NCBI RefSeq assembly: GCF_964275005.1
Contig: NC_092706.1
Coordinates: forward strand, 6,324,564 to 6,388,563
Source of the DNA: Diadema setosum
Lineage: Eukaryota > Echinodermata > Echinoidea > Diadematoida > Diadematidae
Direction: 5' to 3'
Length of the DNA: 64,000 bases
The notes beneath the pieces are model-generated. The model saw only the letters and a list, made by a program, of their open reading frames with translations, made no database searches and was not told the DNA's origin. Position 1 is the first letter of the stretch. The number at the start of each line of letters is the position of its first letter. The position numbers and the translations under genes are program-made. Shown here piece after piece: positions 41,701 to 52,611 of the stretch.

Positions 41701-44313
41701 GACTGTACATATCATTTCTATTCATTTATGTCAAGGGCACACTAGCGACAAGTTTTTTTCTTCTAAAGATATGCCCCCAGCATGTTAAAAATGATAGCAT
41801 TGTTTTTCGTACATATGTATATTGTTTGCTGGAAATATATGTAACTGAACTAAACTGAACATAACTGAAAGCATTTGAGAAAGGAAGAAATGAGAGAAAA
41901 GGTGATAATGAAGAATAGCAGAACAGTCATCTGGGTATGAAAAAAAATCCATCATCGGGTAATTGCAATTACTTTTTAACAAGTATATGGCAGAGTATGC
42001 ATCTTTGTCATGGTACATGTGGCAATTCACAATAGTATCATTACTGAATAATCACATTTAATTTCTTTCGTTTCTATCTCTCTCATTCTGTGCAGGTGCA
42101 AAACAACCTAGAAGGACTGTTTTTCTTCCTCCTCTTCCTGCGTCTCTTCCCCATGTCACCAAATTGGTTTCTCAACATGGCCTCTCCAATCTTGGACGTT
42201 CCTGTGCTCCAATTTTTCCTGTCTGTGTTTGTAGGTAAGATGCAGAAATATAGCATTCTTCTTCTCCCCCTCTCCTCCGCCCTTTCCCCCTCTTCTTTCT
42301 GGTGGTTGGGAAGGGGGTTTGCATATCATTTCATGCGTATGAAATGTCTTCATGGAGGTCCTTGCAGCAGCTGTAATTTCCTAGATGTGAATTAAAAGTG
42401 TAATTTTGTGCTTGAAATACATGTAGTATTTTCCCCCTTTTTTTCATGTTTGCACCAGAAGACCAAATGTAAGCAAGAATCAGCGTGACATATGAGCCCT
42501 GTATAATGAAAGCTCTCAGTTGCTTATACAGTTGAACCTCTCGTATGCGGACAAGTCGGGACCGGGGCTCATCCGGATAAGGGATTTGGCCGGATACGGG
42601 AGACTCAATGCTTTATACATGTACATATACATACACATGTACTGATGTAGCCCATTGTAGTACCACATGTAGTAATGTGTATACTGCAACCTTTTCGTTG
42701 TTACACTCAGTAAGAGACCCCAAAATAGAGGTTCGTGTTTGCAAGAATGAAATCATTTTCTTTTATAAGTTCTTGGAATGATTTACCTAAATAATTATTA
42801 AGAATGTATCAAGTAGATCTTGAAAATAAACCGTACTCGGCAAAGTCGACTGTAGGTTGCCATTGTTAGATTGAGTTGGGAATCCCCCTTTCCTCCCGTA
42901 ATTATAAAAAAAAAATCACGGCGAGATTGCGTCCGTATAATAGAGGGATCCGGATAAAGGGAGGCCGGATAATAGAGGTTCAACTGTATGTGTGATATGA
43001 AGCATAATTCAAGGTAAATATACATGCTGAACAAACTTCATAATCAGTTGCATTGCTGATTGATAGCAGAAGTGAGTAGCCAGTGATAAACTGGAGGTAA
43101 TAGTCAGATTACTATGAACTTGTAGGGCCTACATTTCCACATATATCTTGAAATTGTGATGATCTGTAAGCTCATGAATGCATGGAACTTTTGAGTGGGT
43201 GCTCGTGTACATGTATGCATGTCTTTAAGGAATATGCTATAATGTGTAAACTTCTGTGGTTCTTGGTAACTCCGTATGGGCCATTTTTCGTTTTTCAAAA
43301 TTTTGATTTTTTTTTTTGGTCCATTTAGGTCTTGCCTGTGCATACGCAAGAGTTAACCTTTCAATATAGAATCACTTTTTGAAAGTCATTTCCATTATTT
43401 TGTAGGGTGTGTTAAGGGAGACCTCCGGATGATTTTCAAATTTTTACATTTGAACATATATAAATCAGTTATACTGGGTACAGAGTTTGAGGATTTATAA
43501 TGATTGGGATGAAAAATAAGAATGTTTTCGAAGTTTATAACAAATTGCAATGAACAAGGATGATGACATGGCAGCCTCACCATAAGAATGCATGAGATGT
43601 GGCTCAAGGAAGCAGCACAAAAGAAGAAGGCATGCATAGATTACACACGGGTGAGCTTGCAAGCATGCCGTATTGTAATGGAATGACACTGCTACATTTC
43701 TGAGATATGTGAGGCTCCTATGTCATCATCTTTGTTCAGTGTAATTTGTTTAAGGTTTTTGAAAGTACTGTTTCTCTGCTCAAGAACCACAATAAATTCT
43801 ACAAATCTATACATGAAGCTGTTGATTTATGTACTACATGATGTGAAATTATGAAAATCGTCCGGAATGCCCCTTTAAGACCAAGATATATCAATGGATG
43901 AATGATGAAATGCAATTGTATTGCTAGTTCAGTAATTCAGTTTATGGATCTTTTTAAGCATTGAATTGCCTTATTATGTTATAAAAATAAACAAATGTTT
44001 GATAAGTGTTGTCAACTGAAACGAGATTCTATGAGAATAGTAGTGAGAGCTCCAGATGATCATAAACGTTGCTTCGTGATGAAATTGCTGTGATTTTCAC
44101 GTTAATGCAATACTTTTCCACTCTCACAAATCATCATGTACAGGACTGATGCCATACAACTTTATATGTGTCCAAACGGGGTCGCTGCTCTCCGAAATCT
44201 CTTCAATAAGGGACGTTCTCACGACGACAACGATGCTGAAATTGGCAACAATGGCAGTTGTTGCTCTCCTACCGGGCATTTTATTCCGGAAACAGAAAGC
44301 CAAGATGAACTAA
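38627..44313 (+). CDS. TMEM41A: TMEM41A, VTT/DedA-family transmembrane protein (five coding exons)
   Basis: Five exons, 38627-38733, 39725-39884, 40661-40822, 42096-42234 and 44144-44313, join in phase to 245 residues (human TMEM41A is 264). All introns are GT-AG. Residues 1-24 form an N-terminal membrane segment. The VTT (SNARE-associated Golgi) domain spans about residues 60-235: LLFCSAYLYKQTFAIPGSVF, then NLLGGALFGTWLAFPLCCLL, LFFFLLFLRLFPMSPNWFL, and PYNFICVQTGS near the C-terminal helix. Reading GALFG and PMSPNWF favours TMEM41A over its paralogue TMEM41B. The family acts in the ER membrane; TMEM41B is a lipid scramblase needed for autophagy, whereas the role of TMEM41A is less clear. 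Introns hold two Tigger-like MITEs and a telomere-motif MITE. All exons are intact. Confidence 0.95.
39725..39884 (+). CDS. TMEM41A: TMEM41A coding exon 2
   Basis: A T-rich tract and GTTGAATGCAG acceptor precede it; the donor is GTAAGT. It encodes FPSNLEELKDTVDLLQQYKS and LLFCSAYLYKQTFAIPGSVF, the first conserved block of the VTT domain. Confidence 0.95.
40661..40822 (+). CDS. TMEM41A: TMEM41A coding exon 3
   Basis: Acceptor GCCACCCTCAG, donor GTGAGTGA, phase 0 at both ends. It encodes NLLGGALFGTWLAFPLCCLL and a following GATFCYLLSHFFGR segment, two re-entrant/transmembrane stretches of the domain. Confidence 0.95.
40845..41030 (+). mobile_element. MITE with internal telomere-like repeats, in TMEM41A intron 3
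   Basis: It begins CTAGGGCAATTTCC 22 bases after the exon 3 donor. It continues through CCCTGACCCTAACCCTAATC-type units and ends with CAGTATTTAGCTGAGGGGAT, a G run and ATTGCCCTGAT. It is a second copy of the element in SEC61B intron 2, in the same orientation relative to its host transcript. Confidence 0.65.
41542..41705. mobile_element. Tigger/pogo-like MITE with TA target duplication
   Basis: The ends read CAGTCAACCTTGTTTAAGTT and, in reverse complement, CAGTCTACCTCGCCTAAG. TA flanks both sides (41540-41541, 41706-41707). The interior repeats 'TAAGTCAAAT'-type phrases. It lies in TMEM41A intron 3. Confidence 0.75.
42096..42234 (+). CDS. TMEM41A: TMEM41A coding exon 4
   Basis: Acceptor CATTCTGTGCAG, donor GTAAGATG, ending one base into a Gly codon. 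It encodes LFFFLLFLRLFPMSPNWFLN and SPILDVPVLQFFLSVFV, with the PNWF motif diagnostic for TMEM41-type proteins. Confidence 0.95.
42539..42986. mobile_element. Tigger/pogo-like MITE, 448 bp, TA target duplication
   Basis: The ends read CAGTTGAACCTCTCGTATGC and, in reverse complement, CAGTTGAACCTCTATTATCC. TA flanks both sides (42537-42538, 42987-42988). Repeated CCGGATAA phrases occur near both ends. It lies in TMEM41A intron 4 and has no transposase. Confidence 0.85.
44144..44313 (+). CDS. TMEM41A: TMEM41A coding exon 5 (C-terminus)
   Basis: Acceptor TCATGTACAG. Phase joining gives GLMPYNFICVQTGSLLSEIS, then a last hydrophobic helix (LATMAVVALLPGILF), a basic tail RKQKAKMN and TAA. A different frame through the same bases is longer on paper but is not the gene. 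AATAAA follows at about 44345, a likely polyadenylation signal. Confidence 0.93.
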
Positions 44314-44344
44314 GAGGGTCGGTCTGTGTGTAAAACAGGGTTTT

Positions 44345-44350
44345 AATAAA
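44345..44350 (+). promoter_or_regulatory. TMEM41A: Candidate TMEM41A polyadenylation signal
   Basis: AATAAA lies about 30 bases past the stop codon, which would give a very short 3'UTR. Longer 3'UTRs are possible. Confidence 0.4.
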
Positions 44351-47300
44351 CAAATTAAATCATTCCACTTCTATGCAAAAGTCTAGTACCGTTGAATGAG
44401 AATATACTGTGAAGGGGGCTTCACTTCTGATGTGTACTCTGGTGTAGACTTCTGGACATGTGCTGTTTGTATATTTTGGAGAAGAACAAAAATCAGGTAT
44501 TTTGTAGATTGCTACTGAGACAAAAAGAATGAGGTGCCATTTTGTAGCAAAAGAAAACACAAAACCCATAAAATATAAAGCTGTTTTCTCAAAGCACACT
44601 GTGCTTTAATTCTAAATGTCCCCACTGCCAAAAGAGGTTAGGGAAACACACAATTCCTGCACTTCATCTGAAATGTACCATGAAAAGCTTCGTTATGGAA
44701 GTTTCTTGATCAGTTTTTGGCAGTAAGGCAAGTCTAGCCTAACCTGATTTGGTCTCTTTTCTCATGGTTTTCGACATCTCACATCTGTTGTGAGAAGGTC
44801 ATACTAGACATTCTGCTAATAGAAAACGGGGGTCAAAGGTTAAGCATGCCGTTTTTGTTCACAAAACTATGCACACTCAATTCTTTCTCAACATGGTCAT
44901 GCTTCTATTTGTCTGTGCAGTAGGATGTTGTGTGCTGTCGATAAATCCATTCAGAGCCCTATGTAACTTTTGAATTAAATTGTTGATCAAAGCAAACTTG
45001 TATACTCTTATAATCTATGCACTTTTCAACCCGATCATGAAGATTGATGACCTTACAAATACCTCTATAAAGGCTGCTACATTAATGTCATAGACACGGC
45101 ATGGAATATTTGGTATATGGTATGTGGTATTACTGAGAAACCAAGTTTTTTTTGAACAGTTTTCTTTTTAGAAAACAATTGTAGAGTTCATCCATTCTTT
45201 ACACAAGAAATCAGCTAAAATGACATTCTCACAAGACATCTTTCCTGTTACTGTTTTTAGGCCAGTGGGTTTTTAGTCCCTTTGAATCTTCCTTTTAAGG
45301 AGAAGCAAAGATTTCACAACATCATTGAATTCTTGACAGATAGCATTCACGACAATAGAAGCCCTGTACAAATTCTTGTGAAATGACTGCAACTGAACAG
45401 AATTATGTGTAGTGTTACTTTAGCCTGTTACAAGCCTTCTTTAGGAGATGCGTTACAGGTAAGGAAATACAACATGAGTATAAAAAAGTGTATGTTTCCT
45501 CCATATGCCAGAGAAAAGAAAATAATCAAATTTGGAAGGTTGTGTAAATTCCAAGAAACTTACATTCAGGGACTTCTACAATTGTCCTACTTTGTAAATG
45601 ATCCTGTGTAACGTTCAGTTTGGAACAAGCCTTTTAAGGTAATGGTTATGTTATATGAAAGCTATGCAATTACAAAAAAAAAAGTAGCATTTATTCTGCA
45701 AAATTTCATCTAGCTTGCAGGAAGTACCGGTACTGTCAATAACGAGAGTAATGTGCAATGTATGTTTCAACATGCAGGTACTTCATTATTATACACAGTT
45801 TAGTGTGTAGGTAAGGTCTAGGTTTCAGGGAGCAGTTTACATGAAGGTAAGTAGAATAGGAATGACAGCCTTCAATGTATCTCTGTGCATCTTGCTGTTA
45901 TCTCGCTAATGTGCTTGCCAATAATGTACAAAGAAAACTGTGTGTTTGTAATTTAATGTCAAAATTCAATACAGTGTGTACTTACATGGTGCCAATTGAG
46001 GTGACGTATGTTGCCAATTGAGGTGACGTATATTTGACAGGCTTTTTGACTCGTGAGTGAGCAAAAATCTTAAAGAGTTTCTATATGAGAGCAGGGTAGT
46101 GTAGTCAAATGTTATGAAGATCTACAAATACTGGTAGTGTCAAAAGTATAAAGTTTTATGACAGCTTTTTGTTTTGTAAAATGAACTGAAAATGTCCTTT
46201 TGTGCTCAGGATTTGTATCATGAGAACACTCAGGAAGAAAGGACTGGGTATAACATGTTTTCTTCATCTCTCACACACGTACACAGTAATATATTTTTCT
46301 CAGACAAGCCATGAAGTGCTAGAACCCTGCCAGTAGAGAATTATAAATAAAGCTGTATCATGTCATTTCATAGGCCATCTAGGGTTTGTTGCCTGTGCTG
46401 TTTATAATGCATACTGGTACAGTACATCAAGCAAAATCTGTGTGTATCATATCCTTCATTATCTATACATAATGATAATAACACAATATACATGTAGCAG
46501 TGCTCTACTGTTACTTTTTATACACTTGCACAAATTATCAAATTCCCAGTGGTAAGAGTCTTGTGCTGAAGTCCTGATGGAAAGCGGTTACGCGCAAAAT
46601 ATTTCTGCATTTTCATCAGTCAGTTATTATAATTTAATAGTATGATTACAATGATTATTTCTCCTCTTTACACTTGGCAAGATAAAGGTATTATGATGTG
46701 GCAGTTCTCTTTTGTTCTCCTGCATCTTTTTAGAATTTGTCATTTTTAAAGATAAACTGTCTGAAGTCTGTCACTAATTCAGTTTAAATTTATTGCAATA
46801 TGGTACCAAAGAGCATTGATTGTAATAAAATTAAAAAAAAGTACAGAGAGAGAGAAAACAAGTTTTGTTTAATCCCGTTCTGTTGGTAACATGGAAACTG
46901 TATGACGTTGAAAATGAAAAAGTGAAAGATTGATTTTTGTCGTTGTGAATGATGAACTTTGTACAATGTTGTGTTATACTGCTTAGTGCTTATTCCACAG
47001 TATTTTTCTTTTCTATTCTATTAATTTTTTCCCGTAGCTGCTGCGTGCCAATTCAAAATGATTAAAAAGAAAAATCCCTATTCTACCACAGGTGACATAG
47101 TAATTCAAACATTGATGTTTTGACTGTCTGCATATATTCCAGCTAATAGAGTCATCTGTTTTATTGCATGGGTCAATCAGAATACTTTGACTGTTGTGCA
47201 TACCTTCAACTTGAATTTTCTGTGGTAGCCAGTTTTGTAGCATTACCACTTATCCACAGCATGCAAAGAAAAGCTTTTGGCATCTCATCACGCAGTGCAT

Positions 47301-47434
47301 ATCCAAATGATATTATTTACCACATCTATAAATCATGCTTCTGTGCACTTTGCAAACAACTCTGTTTTGTATCCTTGTTTTGACTACAACAACTTATTAC
47401 ATCGATTGCACTAAAAGATATAGTGCACCCTGTG
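44351..47434. other. Downstream of TMEM41A, no gene recognised
   Basis: AT-rich DNA with a tandem duplication of GCCAATTGAGGTGACGTAT near 45990-46030. No exon of quality was found, though a long TMEM41A 3'UTR or an alternative intron (see 55369-55478) could cover it. Confidence 0.35.
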
Positions 47435-47438
47435 GTAT

Positions 47439-47879
47439 TGTAACACAACATTGTCGGGGCTCTCGTGTCTTTGCATACATAGGAATCATTCTCTCTCATC
47501 ACTGTGTTCGTATGGAACAGGAAAGTACAAATAATTACACCGGCATAGCCAAGATAATTGAATTGCAATGACACAAGTGCTGCACTTGCCTTTACTCTTG
47601 ACAGCTTGATAAATAAATGGAGGAAAGTACACGAAGTCACCGTTGCCCGCAGCCCTTCACAATGTAACCGACTGCCCTTAACGGGCTCGTACTGCCACTG
47701 ACTCCCTACACGCCCGTCCTTCTCCAGACATGGCTAGAACGCAACTGCCCTTTACTCAGTACACATACAGACTTTTATTTGTAACGCGCGCGACTAAACG
47801 CACGCCCCATCCATATCCAGACACTCGAACGTGTGTACACGCACCATCGTGACTTACATCGTGACGTCACTTTCTTACA
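47439..47879 (-). repeat. 3' LTR of the gypsy element
   Basis: 441 bp. It shares with the other LTR phrases such as TCTTTGCATACATAGGAATC and AACGCAACTGCCCTTTACTC. About 90 bp (roughly 47580-47690) are present here and absent from the 5' LTR. Confidence 0.9.
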
Positions 47880-47895
47880 CTACCCCCTCCAAAAC
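47880..47895 (-). other. Polypurine tract
   Basis: On the minus strand TTTTGGAGGGGGTAG directly precedes the 3' LTR, as expected for the plus-strand primer of reverse transcription. Confidence 0.7.
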
Positions 47896-48339
47896 AAGTC
47901 AGTCCTCTGACGGTGAAATAGCAACAATAACAGAAACAATGGTATAAAACTACATTGTACTTTCTTGTTAGTGAAACAACTTTTATCGGACAGCCTTCAC
48001 AGATCTGGTTTCTTTCTATTACTATACTTAATTCATAACTTCCTCCAGCTTTTATTCTTTCTTCAAAACCAACTCGCTATTTAGAAGTCATTCATTAATG
48101 GGAAAACACACTGAGTAAGCCTATATCACTTATCTAAGTGCAAAAACATAGCAAATATCAAAACCATCATCTGGTATGTGGCTTTTATACCTGTGGCAAA
48201 ATTTGGTAACGACTCAGTTTAAAGCCGCATATTCAAATAAGAAGTCGGCCTTTAACCCTAAAAGGGCCGGGGGGGGGGAGTGGGGGTTACCCCCCCCTCG
48301 ACATTTTTCGCGACTATTCCACCGCGCGAAATTTTTTGA

Positions 48340-48816
48340 CTACGTCATTCGCTGACTTTTTACTTTCAAGTCTCGCGCAACTAGCTCATCTCCACGTTCA
48401 TCATCTCTTCCGGCATCTCCGGTTGGGGTGACATTCGAGGGCTGCTCCCGCACCTCTGTCTCCTCCCGTGTTTCCTTTGGGGTAGCCACAGACTGACCCA
48501 TTCTCCCCCGTTTCCCAATCTCATGACTCTTCCGCAGCGGGCTTGTCCTCCGCCGCGGACTCCTGCTTCTGGGGGTCCTCCTATGAGGACTTCTCCTTTG
48601 GGGGCTCCTCCCTCTGCCCATTGGACTCATTCCCGCTGGCATGTCACGGTGTGTCTTTTCATGGGCCCGGAGGTTGTCGATCCTCCCATAGCTGCGGTCG
48701 CATTCATGGCACTCAAAACGCCTTGGATGCCTATGCTGACTTTCGATGTGCCTCTGCAGACTCCGGTGGTGGCCGAAATAGTTTTGACACGTGTAACACT
48801 TGATATTTCCGCCCAT
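48340..48816 (-). CDS. Extra ORF of the gypsy element: two C2H2 zinc fingers and an SR-rich tail
   Basis: An intact 158-residue frame lies between the pol C-terminus and the 3' LTR, where env or other accessory genes sit in some LTR elements. Residues about 7-29 form one C2H2 finger (C-X2-C-X12-H-X4-H) and about 35-55 a second (C-X2-C-X12-H-X3-H). A basic Arg/Ser/Pro-rich stretch follows (RSPQRRSPHRRTPRSRSPRR), then an acidic tail. On the coding strand, a pyrimidine tract ending TTCCGATCCAG lies just upstream of the ATG, a plausible splice acceptor for a subgenomic RNA. I do not recognise a named family; nucleic-acid binding is inferred from the fingers. The frame is open although gag and pol are broken. 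Confidence 0.7.
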   Translation of the reverse strand: MGGNIKCYTCQNYFGHHRSLQRHIESQHRHPRRFECHECDRSYGRIDNLRAHEKTHRDMPAGMSPMGRGRSPQRRSPHRRTPRSRSPRRRTSPLRKSHEIGKRGRMGQSVATPKETREETEVREQPSNVTPTGDAGRDDERGDELVARDLKVKSQRMT

Positions 48817-48942
48817 ATTGAAACATGGGAACCTGGATCGGAAAACAGAAAGAAAGGAACAACACTGGTTCCTTCAGATAAAATACCCAACCTAAGTATT
48901 ATACTTGTAAACCAAAAGGAACACAAATATCTCATTTATTCA

Positions 48943-49920
48943 TCACATTTCAAGAATCAATCGTTTTGGGGCCATTCTCTGCCTTGGAGGGTTTCGATGT
49001 GGTGCAGGGATAGGCATTCGCCTAGGTGCTGGGATGGGGACATCCGGTTCGGATTTTTCTTCAGGGGGTGTCGCTTCTGATTCGGTGTCTGGTGACGTCG
49101 GAATCTCCTCTCTGATCTCTTGCTCTGTCTCACTCTTCTCGCCTGGAAGGTAGCTTGAGTCTACTTCCGGCTCTTCGATCCAAGAATCTAACGGTTCCCC
49201 TTGATAAGGCTTCAAACGGTCTGAGTGAACAACTACCATTTTGCCATTGGGTTTCATTTGAAGTCTGTACACAACATCAGAGAGCTTATGTGTCATGAGA
49301 TATGGTCCTTTCCATCTTCGCTGTAGTTTCGGAGACAAGCCCTTCGTCTTTGCGGGGTTGAAATACCACACGAATTTCCCAACTTGTAAACCATCCTTTT
49401 CCGCTCTCTTGTCATATGTCCTTTTCTGGTGTCTAGCTGCTTTAGCTAAATTCCCTCTGGCTCTTTGATGTGCTGCCCTCATATTCTTCCTAAGCTCCTG
49501 CGCATATTCAAGACTTCATTTTCAGGGTCAATTTTCTCGTCTTCTCTAGTCGTTTCCATAGTAAGATCAATGGGGAGACTTACCTCACGACCTAACATCA
49601 ACATATTCGGTGACTCTCCTGTGGACTCCTGGGGTGAGAATCGATAGCCAAATAAGGCCTGGGGAACTTGCTTGTCCCAGTCACATTGCCTTCTGGTCGG
49701 GTCGATCATCATAGAGACCATGGATACGAGCGTGCGGTTGAACCTTTCTATGAACCCATCAGATTTCGGGTTATACGGCGTTGTGCGAGTTTTGTCGATT
49801 CCCAGGATAGAGCACATCTCCGCAAACACTTGAGATTTGAAATGTCGTCCTTGGTCCGAGTGCAATTCCTGAGGTACTACGAATCTGCATACAAATTCAT
49901 GGACAAATTTCTCAGCCACA
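48943..49920 (-). pseudogene. gypsy pol remnant: integrase core and C-terminal region
   Basis: The frame enters integrase inside the core domain. The block with VPQELHSDQGRHFKSQVF (second catalytic Asp) and the GFIERFNRTL motif (catalytic Glu) are present, but the zinc-binding N-terminus and first Asp are missing. Near 49510 a one-base shift moves the reading to a second frame. That frame gives the rest of integrase, including KFVWYFNPAKTKGLSPKLQR and VVHSDRLKPYQG, and a long hydrophilic tail ending at 48943. Non-functional: truncated at the 5' side and frameshifted. Confidence 0.85.
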
Positions 49921-50481
49921 TTGCCCCAGAGCATGACATGGATCTTGTCATCATTTTGGAAGAGTTGAATCCGTTGCCTCTTGTATGTCGGCGTCTCGAC
50001 ATCATACGGCTGTATAATCATTCATCTCTGAAATTTTTCCCTGAAGTGTGAATCTGGTCCTGCTGCCGCCTGTCCTCCCATGTGGTGAGGTTTCTCTGCT
50101 TGACGTGGTTGTGGTCGTCTGCTATGTGTTGGCATCCTTAAACCTGTTGATCGATGTCTTTTCCCACTCACGAGAAGAAGCGTGAGGTCCTCGGTGATGT
50201 TCAAACAACAGAGAGATAGGTCTCTTGTCCGTTAGGATACCATTGTCAAATATGCTCGCAGTAGGTGTCCGTTCTCGTTCGCGTACCCTCAGAAATGCGA
50301 CGGTTGATTGCTCCATTTCCAATCGTTCCAGCTTTCCGCGGAGGAGACGATTTTGTTCCAACAGCAGTTGATTCTTATCTCGAGAGTGTTGCAGTTCTTC
50401 ATCACCTCGCTGCACTTCTGCTGCCAGCATGTCAAGTTCTTCTTTAGGGTCTAGAGCTGAATTTTGGTTGGCCATTGCCAA
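49921..50481 (-). pseudogene. gypsy gag remnant
   Basis: The frame starts at an ATG at 50481 with a Leu/Glu/Gln-rich stretch typical of coiled coil (residues about 12-55). It shifts frame near 50160-50200 and again at about 50022, continuing as EKFQR then MIIQPYD, a gag-like segment. It ends where sequence turns to integrase near 49920. The capsid and nucleocapsid regions have been lost with the internal deletion. The assignment as gag rests on position and composition. Confidence 0.6.
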
Positions 50482-50559
50482 CAGTTTGTTTTTGGTGACA
50501 AGCGCCTGCAGAAAATGGAATGTAGCAACCTGATGAAACGATACAGTTATGATGGTGCC

Positions 50560-50950
50560 TGTTTACGGCGATTCAGGGGAAGTGCTCATAGCGACGAGAT
50601 GTTGGCACTGTGAAGGCGATGGAGTACCGGAGGCACCTGTGAGCTTGAGGATGCCCTGTAGGTAGAGTTAACTCCTGCAGAGGACGTCTATGGGTGAAGT
50701 TATAGCGCCTGAAGGTGACGTGTAGGTGAAGTGGCGCCTGCAAGTGACGAGTAGGTGAAGTGGCGCCTGCAGGTGACGTGTAGGTGAAGTGGCGCCTGCA
50801 AGTGACGTGTAGGTGAAGTGACTCTAGGCAAGCCTCGTGGGAATACGTCTGACGAATACGATGTAGAGGTGAAGACACCTTTGCGTACTGCGTAGGTGAC
50901 AGCTCTAGGGCTTTACGGCGACTTGTAGTTAACGCATTAGATTGCATATG
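50560..50950 (-). repeat. Tandem repeats in the gypsy leader
   Basis: About six degenerate units related to GGTGACGTGTAGGTGAAGTG and GCGCCTGCA, roughly 32 bp each, lie between the primer-binding site and gag. They may be a packaging or translation-control leader or simply an expanded minisatellite. Confidence 0.7.
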
Positions 50951-51079
50951 TCAGTGATGGCGCCTTTAGGCGTCATGTAAATGAAGTGAAGTACGAAATT
51001 TGAATAGGATCGGAAAGTCTTGCAAACAATATGAACTAATACAGCTGTACAATCAAAATCCTTCAATATGCATGACAGA

Positions 51080-51096
51080 TCCCACCGTTGCCGCCA
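51080..51096 (-). other. Primer-binding site
   Basis: On the minus strand TGGCGGCAACGGTGGGA begins two bases after the 5' LTR. It is complementary to a tRNA 3' end finishing in CCA; the body resembles Leu or Ser tRNA, but the species is not certain. Confidence 0.65.
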
Positions 51097-51098
51097 AA

Positions 51099-51449
51099 TG
51101 TAACACAACTGGGCCGTTGTGCGTTGATGTTGGGGCTCTCATGTCTTTGCATACATAGGAATCATTTTCTCTCATCACCGTGTTCATATGGAATAGGAAA
51201 GTACAAATGATTACACTGGTATAGCCAAGGTAATTGAATTGCAATGACACAAGTGCCCGCTGACTCCCTACACGCCTGTCCGTCTCCAGACGTGGCTAGA
51301 ACGCAACTGCCCTTTACTCAGTACACATGCATACAGACTTTTATTCGTAACATGCGTGTGACTAAACGCATGCCCCGTACTTATCCAGATATACTCGAAC
51401 GTGCGTACACTCACCATCGTGACTTACATCGTGACATCACTTTGTTACA
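51099..51449 (-). repeat. 5' LTR of the gypsy element
   Basis: 351 bp, ending at the plus-strand flank GTAT. It lacks about 90 bp found in the 3' LTR and has about 20 extra bases near its plus-strand start. Confidence 0.9.
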
Positions 51450-51453
51450 GTAT

Positions 51454-52255
51454 CATTGGCAATTTGTTTATACACTGTATGAAAGTGTTCTGCTATCATG
51501 TGAGCATATTTTTATCCAACTTCTCCGAATGGTATTTGACTAACCCAGGCATTATAACAATGTGATCTACCATGCTGTAATATATATTTTGTTGTGTTTA
51601 ATCTCTGTAAACAGAATTTTCACATCCTGAGTACTTTTAGGAGACAGGTATACTTGAGAGTACAAAGTGCATTTTTCTTTCAAAAAAATATTTGATAAGT
51701 ACTCTTTCCTTCTTACAAAAATCAAGTGGTCAGTAATTATAAGTATTTGACTCAGATGAAGGCAATTTATAGAGTTTACCACACCATAGAGCTGTATCAT
51801 ATTCAATATGTAATATTGTTTTTAAAATTATGTGACATTGTACTCTTTTACTTGAAATAAAAACAGTAATGATACACAAATATTTGGTCTCAAAAGGAAG
51901 TAGTTAATACGATGGAGGCTGCACCATATTTGATTAAACCAAATGTGAGCTTTGACAAAACAAGGCAACATTGTGCTACAGTTTGAACCGGTACTTCATT
52001 TTACAAAAGCATAGTAATCATTCACAGCTTTGAAAACAAAAAACAAAAAACAACCATACGGTGCATTTATATATCTTAACACAGAAATATTGCATCCCTT
52101 ATTTTTTTTTTTTTTTTCTGTGGGGTAGATGCTTCCTCCTTTAAATAGTACTCCTCAGTACAGTATGATAACTTGAATGAGTAAGACCTTCAGCCTTCTT
52201 GGTACACATTATACATGTATTTATCTATGCCACACTCATTCTGAAAACCATGGCC
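51454..52255. other. No gene recognised
   Basis: AT-rich DNA without exons or clear repeats. Confidence 0.35.
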
Positions 52256-52256
52256 T

Positions 52257-52484
52257 ATTGTATAAGTTTTTATTTTTGCGAGGGTTATATTTTCGTGAAT
52301 TTCGTGAATCACTGCTTGACCGCTAATTTACCAACACGCAAAAATGTCGCCATGCACTAGGGTGATAGTGCACTCATGTTAGCATTGTGTCCATTCGTGA
52401 AAACAACATCCCACAAAAATGTCTGTGATCTCTTAATTTGTGAGTATACGTGTATTTGTATGCGAAAATAACAGCTTATACAGT
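52257..52484. mobile_element. MITE with 'TGTATAAG...TTTTCGC' inverted ends
   Basis: The left end TTGTATAAGTTTTTATTTTT and the right end, in reverse complement CTGTATAAGCTGTTATTTTC, are inverted. TA lies on both sides. The interior has several 'TTCGTGAA' phrases. It resembles the CTGTAAAA-ended family at 23662 and 58163. Confidence 0.65.
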
Positions 52485-52542
52485 AATTTTACTACAGGGT
52501 ATAGTTTTGGGCACTTCACAGACATTCTCACTGCAAAACATA

Positions 52543-52545
<3 letters not shown>

Positions 52546-52577
<32 letters not shown>
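52546..52577. repeat. (CA)n microsatellite
   Basis: About 16 CA dinucleotides inside a less regular CA-rich stretch. Confidence 0.9.
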
Positions 52578-52579
<2 letters not shown>

Positions 52580-52611
52580 CACTCCATGCCCAAAGGACTA
52601 TGATCTCATAA

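Larger units (their letters stand above)
47439..51449 (-). mobile_element. Ty3/gypsy LTR retrotransposon, internally deleted
   Basis: LTRs lie at 47439-47879 and 51099-51449, both with TGTAACA...TTACA-type ends. GTAT is duplicated on both flanks (47435-47438 and 51450-51453). On the minus strand the order is 5' LTR, primer-binding site, tandem-repeat leader, gag N-terminus, integrase, pol C-terminus, an extra zinc-finger ORF, polypurine tract and 3' LTR. Protease, reverse transcriptase and RNase H are absent, and gag runs directly into integrase near 49920. The LTRs differ by two indels (about 90 and 20 bp) and many substitutions, so the insertion is old. It lies between TMEM41A and the orphan exon at 55369. 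Confidence 0.9.

Noticed and set aside
44136..44333. 65-residue frame starting at the ATG near 44136
   Set aside because: It is a wrong frame of TMEM41A exon 5; the spliced phase gives the conserved C-terminus.
48523..49080. 185-residue plus-strand frame
   Set aside because: It is antisense to the zinc-finger ORF and pol tail of the minus-strand gypsy element.
50573..50947. 124-residue minus-strand frame with repeated HLHVTCRR-like units
   Set aside because: It reads the tandem repeats of the gypsy leader; no gene features.
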